DNA from: JAJYLM01 sp964547905
Lineage (GTDB): Bacteria > JAMCPX01
Length of the DNA: 64,000 nucleotides
Direction of reading: 5' to 3'
NCBI GenBank assembly: GCA_964547905.1
Contig: CAZJPN010000079.1
Coordinates: 1 to 64,000, forward strand
In this document: piece after piece, positions 7,983 through 16,445 of the stretch
How positions within the stretch are numbered: the first letter of the stretch is position 1
How the letters are laid out: every line of letters starts with the position of its first letter
Program-made: the position numbers and the translations under genes
The notes under the pieces: generated by a model
The model's database searches: none
Told to the model about the DNA's origin: nothing
What the model saw: only the letters and a program-made list of their open reading frames with translations

Positions 7983-8900
7983 TTATATACGGACTCGGTA
8001 TTTGTTAAGAATAAAGACCGGATTGTACGAGAGCTTTGATCGCCTTAACCCTTGATTCCCGAGATCCTGCTCACGGTTAATGTACTTGTAAGCTCCGCAT
8101 ACATGTTCGCATAACTGCTGGTTGATTATCTGCGGTATGCCTTCATATGCTGGATCGTATTTTTCTATATGTATCACGGCCGTATCCGGATTGAGCGGTT
8201 CTGCAATGGAAAATGCCCTTACTTTCCCGTCGACTATAATCGCACTGCCCTTCAACGCAAGTTCTGTAAAATGCGTCAGTGCCTCTTTGGTTGCAATCAC
8301 ATCCGTCTCGAGGGATGGATCATTTTTCGTGACGTACCATGTTTCCGTCAGTTTTATACAATCACATATCAGCCTGTCCGTTATATCTGCATACTCGTAG
8401 ATGTACTTTTCTTTGAATTTGTTTATGTGGTTTCGCTTGCCGTCGTATTTACGTCCCTTGAGACCTATAAGATCGGAAACGGAGTAAACGTAATCAGCAT
8501 TATCCCGATCATTCTCATACGTCATTGATGGGAATGCCTGTTTTAGTAATTCAATAAATCGTTCCTCCACCCTAAACATATTGAATGTTTTACCCTCTCT
8601 TTTATAGGCAGCAACAAGATATTTTACCGTGTTCATATACGCATCCGTATCCCTTGCTATAATGATAAATGATTCGATACCGCCCCTGTCCGTTCCCTTT
8701 ATGCATATAGTATCACCTACCAGGCATACCCTGAACCTGTACAGATGCCGCCATATAAATATATTTGTAAAATTATATTCAGAGCCCTGTGGTGGATTCA
8801 GCTTGAGCAGTTCGTCAAAATACGGCTTCATCTGAATATCGATCTCCGAAAAATACGGAAATACATTTATTTGTTCCTGTAACTCCGGAATCATTCCCAT
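7983..8900 (-). CDS. DUF2156 (phosphatidylglycerol lysyltransferase-domain) protein
   Basis: 305 residues matching the DUF2156 family: two GNAT-like folds related to the lysyltransferase domain of MprF and to FemX-type aminoacyltransferases. Visible family features are KYDGKRNHINKF near the middle and the C-terminal NREQDLGNQGLRRSKLSYNP. There are no membrane segments, so unlike MprF this is a soluble stand-alone domain. The substrate is unknown: transfer of an aminoacyl group from charged tRNA to a lipid or peptide is possible but unproven. It ends 55 bp before the ABC-ATPase start on the same strand and diverges from rsmG. Confidence 0.8.
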   Translation of the reverse strand: MGMIPELQEQINVFPYFSEIDIQMKPYFDELLKLNPPQGSEYNFTNIFIWRHLYRFRVCLVGDTICIKGTDRGGIESFIIIARDTDAYMNTVKYLVAAYKREGKTFNMFRVEERFIELLKQAFPSMTYENDRDNADYVYSVSDLIGLKGRKYDGKRNHINKFKEKYIYEYADITDRLICDCIKLTETWYVTKNDPSLETDVIATKEALTHFTELALKGSAIIVDGKVRAFSIAEPLNPDTAVIHIEKYDPAYEGIPQIINQQLCEHVCGAYKYINREQDLGNQGLRRSKLSYNPVFILNKYRVRI

Positions 8901-9064
8901 AATTATGATAAAATAACTCTTGTTATGAAAAATTCAATGTTTACTCACCGGGCAAAGGATTTGCAGCCGTGTTGACTTTGGCAGCGGTATGTTGTTTAAA
9001 TAAGATATGATTAAGCACGAAATAAAGCAGAGCGGCATTTTCTCAGAACGAAGAAATAACGAAA

Positions 9065-9094
9065 TTGAAAGATTCGTAATATATACGTTATATT
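9065..9094 (+). promoter_or_regulatory. candidate sigma-70 promoter for rsmG-queD-folE2
   Basis: TTGAAA at 9065-9070 and TATATT at 9089-9094 are separated by 18 bases and lie 19 bases before the rsmG ATG. Assigned by consensus similarity and position only. Confidence 0.5.
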
Positions 9095-9112
9095 AGGTTG
9101 TAAAGAAGAACT

Positions 9113-9751
9113 ATGATGCCGGAAAACAGGTCTCTTCTGGAGACATTCCTTAGACAAAATAAAATAGAGAACAACCTCGATGATTATATAAATGCATTTC
9201 AGTTGTATATGGACGAGCTTTTAAGATGGAATAAAGTGATAAACCTGACTGCCATCGAAAAAGAATCCGATATTATCATAAAGCATTTTATAGATTCTTT
9301 AACCCCTTTAAATTTCATCGGAAGCGATGATTTTGTGCTCGATATCGGCAGCGGAGCGGGTTTCCCGGGCCTGCCGATCAAAATCGTCCAACCCTCTGTT
9401 AAGATTGTTATGCTTGACGCCCGGCTTAAAAAAATAAATTTTATCAACAACATGATTGGTCTTTTGAAGATGAAAGGTGCAACAGCATTGCATCAAAGAG
9501 CTGAGGCAAAAGACTTTCAGAAAATTATGGGTAAAAGTTTCGACGTGGTAATATCGCGTGCTTCTTTCTCACTGCGGGAGCTTGCGGAATTATCGCTGCC
9601 GTATATGAAAGACCGGGGCAAACTCATTACTATGAAATCAAAAAAAGAAGAGGATAAGTCTGACATAGTCGGTTTGAAACAGATTGATGAATTGATTACG
9701 AACCTGCCCGATGGTTCCTATAGAAGAATAATGGTATTCAAGAAGGCATGA
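9113..9751 (+). CDS. rsmG: 16S rRNA (guanine-N7)-methyltransferase RsmG
   Basis: Methylates G527 (E. coli numbering) of 16S rRNA with S-adenosylmethionine. 212 residues is the usual size. Family features: NLTAI near residue 44, the AdoMet loop DIGSGAGFPGLP at about 76-87, and SRASF near 146. It is first in a plus-strand run with queD (13 bp later) and folE2, all concerned with RNA modification or pterin chemistry. An alternative start one codon later (ATGCCG) cannot be excluded. In many bacteria rsmG accompanies mnmG and parAB near the origin; here it does not. Confidence 0.95.
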   Translation: MMPENRSLLETFLRQNKIENNLDDYINAFQLYMDELLRWNKVINLTAIEKESDIIIKHFIDSLTPLNFIGSDDFVLDIGSGAGFPGLPIKIVQPSVKIVMLDARLKKINFINNMIGLLKMKGATALHQRAEAKDFQKIMGKSFDVVISRASFSLRELAELSLPYMKDRGKLITMKSKKEEDKSDIVGLKQIDELITNLPDGSYRRIMVFKKA

Positions 9752-9764
9752 TGAAAGGTGGACT

Positions 9765-10133
9765 ATGTATGAGATAGGTGTTACACGCAGATTTTCCGCA
9801 GCGCACAGGTTAAGGGATTATAATGGTAAATGCGAAAACCTGCATGGACACAACTATAAGGTTGAATTGACTGTTTACGGAGACAATCTTACGAACGGGA
9901 TGCTCATAGATTTTGTACTGCTCAAGCAAAAACTTGATGCAATCATAAAAAACCTCGATCACAGCTATATCAACGAGATAGATCCTTTCACGAAGATTGA
10001 ACCGTCTGCTGAAAATATAGCGGAGTACATATATAATGCACTTTCTGTTCAGATTTCTGACAAGGTTTACTTAAGCTCTGTGAAGGTTTGGGAATCGGAT
10101 GACAACTGGGCGTTATACAGAACGGATAAATAA
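9765..10133 (+). CDS. queD: 6-carboxytetrahydropterin synthase (QueD / PTPS family)
   Basis: 122 residues. Zinc ligands His14 (SAAHRL), His27 and His29 (LHGH) are present with the catalytic Cys23 in GKCENLHGH. LDHSYIN and a C-terminal VWES complete the family pattern. The enzyme converts dihydroneopterin triphosphate to 6-carboxy-tetrahydropterin for the 7-deazaguanine (queuosine) pathway. The short form with CxxxHGH favours QueD over eukaryote-type PTPS. The GGTGG ribosome binding site lies three bases before the ATG. The following folE2 makes the substrate, which supports the pathway. queC, queE and queF are not in this window. Confidence 0.92.
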   Translation: MYEIGVTRRFSAAHRLRDYNGKCENLHGHNYKVELTVYGDNLTNGMLIDFVLLKQKLDAIIKNLDHSYINEIDPFTKIEPSAENIAEYIYNALSVQISDKVYLSSVKVWESDDNWALYRTDK

Positions 10134-10162
10134 GTATTCAAGACAAGGAGTTCGAGAATTCA

Positions 10163-10939
10163 ATGAAGGATATGCAGAATACATTTGATAATAGGGGCAT
10201 TGGCATTGATAAGGTTGGTATAAAGAACATAAGGTATCCCATTACTGTGCTGGACAGGAGAAAGGGCATACAGCATACAATCGCAAACATTAATATGTAT
10301 GTCGACCTGCCAAAGCAATTTAAAGGCACGCACATGAGCAGGTTTGTCGAGATTCTCAACGAACACCGGGGGAATATAAATATAAAAGACTTTCCCAAGA
10401 TCCTCGAAAACATGCAAAAACGCTTCAACGCCAACTCCGCTCATCTTGAGATAGAATTTCCTTATTTTATAGAAAAGCAATCCCCTGTAACACACTCACC
10501 GAGTTTGATGGAATACAACTGCAAATTCATAGGCATAAAAAACGGCAAGGGAACGGACTTTATACTTGTGGTGAGTGTGCCTGTTTTAACACTGTGTCCC
10601 TGTTCAAAAGAGATAAGCAGGTATGGTGCGCATAATCAAAGAAGTTTTGTCACCGTTCACCTTAGATTTAAGGGACTCGTATGGATAGAAGAGGTCATCG
10701 ATATCGTGGAGCATTCTTCTTCTGCCGAGCTGTTCTCGCTGCTGAAAAGGCCGGATGAAAAATATATAACCGAGCATTCGTATAATAACCCGATGTTTGT
10801 TGAGGATGTAGTAAGAGAGGTAGCCAAGAAACTGAAGAGAAACAAAAAGATTATCAGTTTCTCCGTTGAGGCTGAAAACCTCGAATCCATCCATAATCAT
10901 AATGTGTATGCGTATGTGGAATACGACAGGGAGTCCTGA
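10163..10939 (+). CDS. folE2: GTP cyclohydrolase FolE2 (type IB)
   Basis: Zinc-independent or flexible-metal GTP cyclohydrolase that forms 7,8-dihydroneopterin triphosphate, the entry compound for folate and 7-deazaguanine synthesis. Family marks: GTHMSRF at 55-61 and TLCPCSKEIS with Cys145 and Cys147 (the latter the metal-ligand/catalytic cysteine region), plus SIHNHNVYA near the C-terminus. At 258 residues it matches FolE2 rather than the unrelated FolE fold. AAGGAG precedes the ATG by about ten bases. Its position straight after queD suggests a dedicated queuosine or folate supply. The stop is only three bases from the stop of a convergent small membrane-protein gene. Confidence 0.95.
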   Translation: MKDMQNTFDNRGIGIDKVGIKNIRYPITVLDRRKGIQHTIANINMYVDLPKQFKGTHMSRFVEILNEHRGNINIKDFPKILENMQKRFNANSAHLEIEFPYFIEKQSPVTHSPSLMEYNCKFIGIKNGKGTDFILVVSVPVLTLCPCSKEISRYGAHNQRSFVTVHLRFKGLVWIEEVIDIVEHSSSAELFSLLKRPDEKYITEHSYNNPMFVEDVVREVAKKLKRNKKIISFSVEAENLESIHNHNVYAYVEYDRES

Positions 10940-10942
10940 TAT

Positions 10943-11083
10943 TTACCACGGTCCCAGCCATCGGAACCAGCCAAGGTTGAAAACCTCGCTTATTGCTCCG
11001 AGTACCAATATCACCGCATAAAGCGAAAGGATTCCCAGGTATATCTGCACCTTGTACTTTTTTAAGGTCTCTTTTACGTTCAT
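10943..11083 (-). CDS. small single-span membrane protein downstream of gyrB
   Basis: A 46-codon gene too short for most gene callers. It starts with MNVKETLKKYK, runs into a hydrophobic stretch of about 20 residues (VQIYLGILSLYAVILVLGAI) and ends FRWLGPW. Positive N-terminus plus one span predicts a small inner-membrane protein. Its ATG is two bases after the gyrB TGA, so it is translationally coupled to gyrB; its TAA is three bases from the folE2 stop on the other strand. I know no family for it. Tight coupling and a conventional charge pattern argue that it is real. Confidence 0.6.
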   Translation of the reverse strand: MNVKETLKKYKVQIYLGILSLYAVILVLGAISEVFNLGWFRWLGPW

Positions 11084-11085
11084 CG

Positions 11086-13473
11086 TCATACGTCAAGATT
11101 TACAACGTACAGAGCATTCTCTTCAATGAAACTTCTGCGTGCCTGCACATTATCGCCCATCAATATGGTAAAGATTTCATCGGCGGCCACGGCATCCTCT
11201 ATCCTTACCTGAACCATAACCCTTTTCCCAGGGTTCATCGTTGTTTCCCAGAGTTGTTCAGGGTTCATCTCTCCGAGCCCTTTGTATCTCTGGATTGCCA
11301 GTCCCTTTTGTGCATGCTCCATGCAGTATTCGATCAATCCTTTTATCGTGTTGATAGATATTTTTTTTCCATCTTCATCCACGGTATAAGGTGGAGGTAT
11401 CTTTTCCACTATTGTTTTATAGAGTGCCTTTAATGTCTGAAATTCCGGCGATTGTATAAAATTATTATCGAAGTGCATCTTTCTTATAACACCTTTGTCC
11501 GCTACAACCATGATCAGTTTGATATTTTCATCGCCGTTGAGTTCTTCCGTGATTGTAAGGAGCTTGCCCGATGCTTTTTTGAAGTCTGTTATGAGCTTTT
11601 CAAATATATTTTTGGATTTTTTTTCTTTCAAAAACAGATCATCCATACCCTGAGATATGAAGAAGTCCAATATTTCTGTATTTCTTTCTCTGCTTATTTT
11701 TTCAAGCATATCATAATATTTAACCGCGTTCAAAAGGCTTTTGATGAGAGTATGTGTATCGGACTGTTTACCGTCTTTTAATGTGATGCGCAGTTTACCA
11801 ACGCCCTCTTCAAGCAGGACCTTTTTGAGTTCTGTATCGTCCTTGAGAAATCTTTGGGAGTTTCCCTTTTTAATCATGTAGAGGGGCGGTTGTGCTATAT
11901 ATACATAATTTCGCTCTATAAGCTCCGGAAAGTGTCTGAAAAAAAATGTAAGCAGCAATGTTCTTATATGCGATCCATCGATATCGGCATCCGTCATTAT
12001 TACGATCTTGTGGTATCTTAGCTTGGATATATCCTTGTCCTCGCTTCCAACGCCGGTACCCAAAGCGGATATAAGTACCCTTATTTCCTCCGACGCGAGC
12101 ATCTGTTCGAATCTTGCCTTTTCCACATTTAAAATTTTGCCTTTTAACGGCAGTATAGCCTGATTTTTCCTGTCTCTTCCTTGTTTTGCGGAGCCGCCTG
12201 CAGATTCTCCTTCCACGATAAACAATTCGCTCAATGCAGGGTCTTTTTCCTGACAGTCGGCGAGTTTGCCGGGAAGTGAACCGCCCGAAAGGGCGTTCTT
12301 TCTTCTTACAAGCTCTCTGGCCTTGCGTGCAGCCTCGCGTGCGCGTGCAGCGTCTATTACCTTCTTTATGATATTTTTTGCTATTTGTGGGTTTTCTTCA
12401 AATATAGAAAAAAGCTTATCATTTGCCTGTGATTCCACAATTCCCTTTATCTCGGTGTTACCGAGTTTTTCTTTTGTTTGGCCTTCAAACTGCGGATCCG
12501 GCAGTTTTATGCTTATAACAGCGGTAAGTCCCTCTCTCATATCCTCACCGCTTATTTCTACATCCGATTGCTTAATAAGTCCGCTTTCGACGGCGTATTT
12601 ATTTATTGCCCTTGTAAGTGCAGACTTGAAACCGGAGAGATGACTGCCGCCCTCATGCGTACTTATATTGTTTGCGTATGAGTGTATAATTTCATTGTAG
12701 CCATCGTTATACTGCATTGCACACTCAAATTCGATCTGATCTTTTTTAAACGAGAAAAAAAATGGCTTTGTGTGAACAAGTGTTTTGTTCTTGTTAAGAT
12801 GCTGTACAAATTCTATCAATCCGCCGGCATACTCAAATACATTCGATTTGCCGCTTCTTTCGTCGGTAATGGAGATCTTTATGCCTGGATTTAAAAAAGC
12901 AAGTTCCCTTAATCTTGCCGAAAGCGTGTCAAAACTGAAATTCGTGGTTTCAAATATTTTTCCGTCGGGTTTAAATCTAACCTTTGTTCCTGTAGAATCC
13001 GATTTGCCTATGACCTTTATAGGTTCTACAGGATCTCCGTACTTGTATTTCTGGTAGAATTTCTTTCCTTCTCTTCTGATCTCTAGTTCGAGCGATTCTG
13101 AAAGCGCATTGACAACAGACACGCCCACGCCGTGAAGTCCGCCTGAAACTTTGTAAACTTTGTTGTCGAATTTACCGCCAGCATGCAGTTTTGTCATAAC
13201 GACCTCTGCTGCAGAACGGTTCTCTTCTTTGTGGAGGTCTGTTGGTATGCCCCGGCCGTTATCGTCGACAGTCACACTTCCATCCACATGAATTATTACT
13301 ATAATTCTATTGCAGTACCCTGCAAGTGCCTCGTCTATACTGTTGTCTACAACCTCATAAACAAGATGATGCAATCCCCCTTCCGAGGTATTGCCTATAT
13401 ACATGGCTGGTCTTTTTCTTACAGCTTCAAGCCCCTCCAATACCTTTATCTGGGTGGCGTCATAAGCTGCCAT
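11086..13473 (-). CDS. gyrB: DNA gyrase subunit B
   Basis: ATPase subunit of the type II topoisomerase that introduces negative supercoils. In order: GHKL ATPase domain (RPAMYIGNT, VDNSIDEALAGY, DDNGRGIP, GGLHGVG), transducer domain, TOPRIM domain with EGESAGGSAKQGRDRK near residue 419 and DADIDGSHIRT near 496, and C-terminal QRYKGLGEMNPEQLW. 795 residues is normal. It is third in a minus-strand operon after PilZ and XRE genes, with two bases between the XRE stop and the gyrB ATG. dnaA, dnaN and recF, its usual neighbours, are absent, so this is not the classical origin cluster. A ParE identity is less likely given MTADADIDGSHIRT context and length, but gyrB/parE separation is by phylogeny. 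Confidence 0.95.
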   Translation of the reverse strand: MAAYDATQIKVLEGLEAVRKRPAMYIGNTSEGGLHHLVYEVVDNSIDEALAGYCNRIIVIIHVDGSVTVDDNGRGIPTDLHKEENRSAAEVVMTKLHAGGKFDNKVYKVSGGLHGVGVSVVNALSESLELEIRREGKKFYQKYKYGDPVEPIKVIGKSDSTGTKVRFKPDGKIFETTNFSFDTLSARLRELAFLNPGIKISITDERSGKSNVFEYAGGLIEFVQHLNKNKTLVHTKPFFFSFKKDQIEFECAMQYNDGYNEIIHSYANNISTHEGGSHLSGFKSALTRAINKYAVESGLIKQSDVEISGEDMREGLTAVISIKLPDPQFEGQTKEKLGNTEIKGIVESQANDKLFSIFEENPQIAKNIIKKVIDAARAREAARKARELVRRKNALSGGSLPGKLADCQEKDPALSELFIVEGESAGGSAKQGRDRKNQAILPLKGKILNVEKARFEQMLASEEIRVLISALGTGVGSEDKDISKLRYHKIVIMTDADIDGSHIRTLLLTFFFRHFPELIERNYVYIAQPPLYMIKKGNSQRFLKDDTELKKVLLEEGVGKLRITLKDGKQSDTHTLIKSLLNAVKYYDMLEKISRERNTEILDFFISQGMDDLFLKEKKSKNIFEKLITDFKKASGKLLTITEELNGDENIKLIMVVADKGVIRKMHFDNNFIQSPEFQTLKALYKTIVEKIPPPYTVDEDGKKISINTIKGLIEYCMEHAQKGLAIQRYKGLGEMNPEQLWETTMNPGKRVMVQVRIEDAVAADEIFTILMGDNVQARRSFIEENALYVVNLDV

Positions 13474-13475
13474 TA

Positions 13476-13901
13476 CTATGCTTTGCCCTTTTTCTCGATA
13501 TTGATGTAACTGTTCACGAGTTCTACGATCTTTTCTTTAACCTTCTCGTCGTTTATGTTTACCAATTTTTCAAGAATAAGCCATTCTGGAGTCCTCTGTT
13601 TGATAATTCTCCCGTTAAATACAAAACTTTGATCGCTGTCCTTGTGAGCTTTATGAGAGGGGCCATAAAACAGCCAGTCCACCGTAACATTTCCCATTTC
13701 GGCTATCTTTGCAAGTATGTTGAGTGAAGGCGTAACCTGATCCGTTTCATATACGCTTATGGCATCCTGTGATTTATCCAGCAGAGCGCCAAAATCTGTT
13801 TGAGTCTTATCTCCTCTTATCAATCTTATCCTTTGCCCCAGAGTAAGTTTATCAACGTCGGTTTGTCTTAATTTTTCAGTAGCTTTTTTACTTGTCCTCA
13901 T
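13476..13901 (-). CDS. XRE-family helix-turn-helix regulator
   Basis: 141 residues. A lambda-repressor-like HTH spans about 19-77 (LGQRIRLIRGDKTQTDFGAL ... ISVYETDQVTPSLNILAKIA), followed by a short helical C-terminal region that probably dimerises. The start lies inside the end of the PilZ gene (14-bp overlap) and the stop is two bases before gyrB, so all three are one transcript. A role in regulating gyrB or in cell-state control is possible but nothing in the sequence names its operator. No toxin gene is present, so an antitoxin role is not suggested. Confidence 0.85.
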   Translation of the reverse strand: MRTSKKATEKLRQTDVDKLTLGQRIRLIRGDKTQTDFGALLDKSQDAISVYETDQVTPSLNILAKIAEMGNVTVDWLFYGPSHKAHKDSDQSFVFNGRIIKQRTPEWLILEKLVNINDEKVKEKIVELVNSYINIEKKGKA

Positions 13902-14235
13902 AGTTCCCCCGTATATTTTTTATTCCTGTACTTAAATAGCTTTTATTGTCTTCGTCCAGATTTATAAATTCTATGCCTATTCCTGGTTTAGAGAAGGTAT
14001 GATCATCCTCATTGTTGTTTATCCGGACAACCCTGCCTTTTAACTTAAACTTTTTTCTTACGCCTGGTAAAAAAAAGTCCACAAATACAGTGCTCCCTTC
14101 TTTGGTTAAGCTGTTCGTTTCTATAAACATACCTCCAAGGCTTATGTCTCTTGTATATCCCATCTCAATATCTCTATGATTGAGATAGTCTATCATAACT
14201 TTAATGGTATTTCTATGAAATTTCCTTCTTTCCAT
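13888..14235 (-). CDS. PilZ-domain protein (cyclic-di-GMP receptor)
   Basis: 115 residues comprising a single PilZ domain. The c-di-GMP-binding RxxxR motif is at 4-8 (RKFHR) and the DxSxxG motif at 30-35 (DISLGG); both are intact, so ligand binding is predicted. It is the first gene of the PilZ-XRE-gyrB transcript. A strong promoter candidate ends only about 13 bases before the ATG, so the mRNA would be leaderless or nearly so unless initiation is downstream. What it controls is unknown; an effector in gene expression or surface behaviour is inferred from the family. Confidence 0.88.
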   Translation of the reverse strand: MERRKFHRNTIKVMIDYLNHRDIEMGYTRDISLGGMFIETNSLTKEGSTVFVDFFLPGVRKKFKLKGRVVRINNNEDDHTFSKPGIGIEFINLDEDNKSYLSTGIKNIRGNYEDK

Positions 14236-14247
14236 TGCTTTTGGGTT

Positions 14248-14275
14248 ATTATAACAATAATAACTGAATAGTCAA
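14248..14275 (-). promoter_or_regulatory. promoter for the PilZ-XRE-gyrB operon
   Basis: On the minus strand TTGACT (14275-14270) and TATAAT (14253-14248) are 16 bases apart, close to the sigma-70 consensus. The -35 box is part of the 10-mer TTGACTATTC, whose TGACTATTC core recurs over the -10 box of the divergent tetR promoter. Confidence 0.65.
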
Positions 14276-14312
14276 TATATGTCTGCAGTGTGCCGTCACA
14301 AATAAGTTTTAC

Positions 14313-14341
14313 TTGACAGTGTACAGGTGAATGACTATTCT
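14313..14341 (+). promoter_or_regulatory. promoter and putative operator for the tetR efflux operon
   Basis: TTGACA (14313-14318), 17-base spacer, TATTCT (14336-14341). The -10 region lies in GAATGACTATTC (14329-14340), which has GAAT/ATTC dyad ends. Its TGACTATTC part (14332-14340) recurs in inverted orientation at 14266-14274. These are good candidates for TetR binding sites that would couple both divergent promoters. Inference from pattern and position. Confidence 0.55.
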
Positions 14342-14385
14342 TGCAAAAGAAGTATGATTCATAAATTGAATGAGGATTTATATAT

Positions 14386-15003
14386 TTGAAGCTAACAAGA
14401 AAAGAAAGAGAAAAATTAAGAAAAAATCAAGAGATCATAGAGGTATCCATAAAGGTCTTTTCCGAGAAGGGCTTTTATGAGGCAACGATGCATGATATAG
14501 CGAATGCGGTCGAAATGGGTGTGGGCACGCTTTATCAGTATTTCAAGAACAAAGACGACCTTTATTATAATGCGATCCTTTATAAATTGAATGAATTTCA
14601 TAATTTTTACGAAGAAAAACTTCACGGCAAGAACGGTTTCCTCGAGATCCTATCAACTATCATAACGGCATGGATCGAGTATTTCGGTACTAACAACGAT
14701 TTCTTTGCGATAGTCTTCTCTGAATGGATAAATGTTAAAAAGACCTTCGCCATGAAGTTAAAAAAGCACTTAACAAATGAATTCATAGAAAAATACAATG
14801 AAATCATCAAGCTGATAGAAAAGGGTAAACAGACGGGTGAAATAAAGGATAGTGTAAACATAGAAATTTTGAGTTCCATGATCTTTGGTGCAATACAGCA
14901 GATCATTCATATGGGGGCTATGAAAAAAGAAACCATTACGCCGGCCATTGTTGCGGAAAACATAACAAGTATTTTATCATCCGGCATATTAAATGTGAAA
15001 TGA
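14386..15003 (+). CDS. TetR-family transcriptional repressor of the efflux operon
   Basis: 205 residues. The N-terminal TetR HTH covers about 14-62 (VFSEKGFYEATMHDIA ... GVGTLYQYFKNKDDLY), followed by an all-helical ligand-binding domain. It starts at a TTG codon preceded by GAGGA nine bases away; no ATG fits better. It lies directly before, and overlaps by a few bases, the TolC-like gene of an EmrAB-type efflux operon, so it most likely represses that operon and responds to an exported compound. The ligand is unknown. Confidence 0.9.
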   Translation: MKLTRKEREKLRKNQEIIEVSIKVFSEKGFYEATMHDIANAVEMGVGTLYQYFKNKDDLYYNAILYKLNEFHNFYEEKLHGKNGFLEILSTIITAWIEYFGTNNDFFAIVFSEWINVKKTFAMKLKKHLTNEFIEKYNEIIKLIEKGKQTGEIKDSVNIEILSSMIFGAIQQIIHMGAMKKETITPAIVAENITSILSSGILNVK

Positions 15004-15011
15004 GGAGATAT

Positions 15012-16337
15012 ATGAAAACAAAAGTTATATCGTTAGCTTTATTGCTTCTTGTGTTTGGTTTGCCCTATAAAACGCAGGCGTGTGAGACATTAAATCTTGA
15101 TGAGGCGCTCAAGCTCGCAATAAACAACAATAAGGATATAAAACAGGTACAGCAGGAAAAAGATGCAGCATGGTCGCGGGTTGTACAGGCACGGGCTGGA
15201 TTTATGCCGAACATTTCGGCTCAAGGGATCTATACATTCAGCTATCAGGTCCCATTGATACCAATACCTGCCGGTTCTTTTGGCCCTAATTTCCCTCCAA
15301 ATGCATTAAATGCACGAATTGACACCACATTTGAATACAATGCAGGGTTTACCGGCACATGGACATTGTTTGCAGGAGGCATGATATACCACAATTATTC
15401 TGCTGCAAAAAAACTCTATGAGTCCGCATCAGAACAAGAAAAATCTGAAAAACAGGAGATCATATATCAGGTCAAGAAGGCTTATTACAACCTTTTACTA
15501 GCATCGGAATCTGTTGATGTACTTAAGCACTCCATTGACCTTGCTGCCGAACACTACAGGGTTACCAAGGACAGATATGACGCAGGCGAGGCATCAGAAC
15601 TTGATATGCTGAATGCGAGCGTCAGCCTTTCAAACCTTCAGCCTCAATTTATAGCTGTGCAGAACAATGTAAAAATATCGGGACTTGCATTGAAGAATAT
15701 CCTCGGTGTCGAATTTACGAGCGATGTATGCGCAAATTCTGAAGTCGTTATACCGGAATTTTCTGGAAACCTGCAATATTATGAAAGCCGGGCAAAACAG
15801 AACAATTATCAGCTTAAAATAATAAACAAACAACTCTCTGCATTGAATGACTATAAGAAGGTATCGATAGGGAGATTTTCGCCGACACTTGCCCTTGCAG
15901 GCAACTATAACTGGCTTTCAAACGAATTCACAGGTTCATGGCAGGATATATATCAAGCAGCTCTTGTTCTAACAATACCATTGTTTAATGGCGGTGCCGA
16001 TGTTGGTCAGGTCAAAGAGGCTTATTCCAACTATTATAAACTTGTGTTTCTTAAATCAGAAACAATGGACAATATAAGGATATCAACAGAAGCGGCATAT
16101 TCAAATGCAACAGTGGCCAAAAATGAAATCACAGCGGCCCAGGAGGCGTTGAATACGGCTGAGAAGGCTGAAAGTATAGCCCAGGAACAGTACAGGATAG
16201 GTCTTGCAACGAACCTCGACGTATTAAATGCAAACCTTGGTCTTAAAGAGGCGCAAATGAATTATATAAAGGCAAAGTACAATTATCTTCTTGCGGTTGC
16301 CGAGTTGGAAAGGATCATGGGAGCGGCCTCCTATTGA
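15012..16337 (+). CDS. TolC-family outer-membrane efflux channel
   Basis: 441 residues from the chosen ATG at 15012, which has GAGGAG just upstream; an ATG at 15000 inside the tetR end would add four residues. A signal peptide (KVISLALLLLVFGLPYKTQA) is followed by two outer-membrane efflux protein repeats rich in long coiled helices. The repeated N-terminal TLNLDEALKLAINNN and the later GLATNLDVLNA are typical of the family. The trimer forms the outer-membrane exit duct. Encoded with EmrA and EmrB homologues, so it should complete a tripartite drug or solute pump. Confidence 0.92.
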   Translation: MKTKVISLALLLLVFGLPYKTQACETLNLDEALKLAINNNKDIKQVQQEKDAAWSRVVQARAGFMPNISAQGIYTFSYQVPLIPIPAGSFGPNFPPNALNARIDTTFEYNAGFTGTWTLFAGGMIYHNYSAAKKLYESASEQEKSEKQEIIYQVKKAYYNLLLASESVDVLKHSIDLAAEHYRVTKDRYDAGEASELDMLNASVSLSNLQPQFIAVQNNVKISGLALKNILGVEFTSDVCANSEVVIPEFSGNLQYYESRAKQNNYQLKIINKQLSALNDYKKVSIGRFSPTLALAGNYNWLSNEFTGSWQDIYQAALVLTIPLFNGGADVGQVKEAYSNYYKLVFLKSETMDNIRISTEAAYSNATVAKNEITAAQEALNTAEKAESIAQEQYRIGLATNLDVLNANLGLKEAQMNYIKAKYNYLLAVAELERIMGAASY

Positions 16338-16445
16338 AGAATAGATAAGAAACGACGCTTCATTTCAACTTTTCCCTTGTTAGGAGTACCAGTCAATTTT
16401 GTTGAGAGGAAGTCTTACTAAATGAAGATATGAAAGGAAGAAAAT

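Noticed and set aside
11086..13473. Replication-origin region around gyrB and rsmG
   Set aside because: No dnaA, dnaN, recF or parAB genes and no clustered DnaA boxes were noticed; rsmG and gyrB are here in unrelated operons.
13326..13727. 133-codon frame antisense to the gyrB start and XRE gene
   Set aside because: Both sense genes have intact domains and overlapping operon structure; this frame is a shadow.
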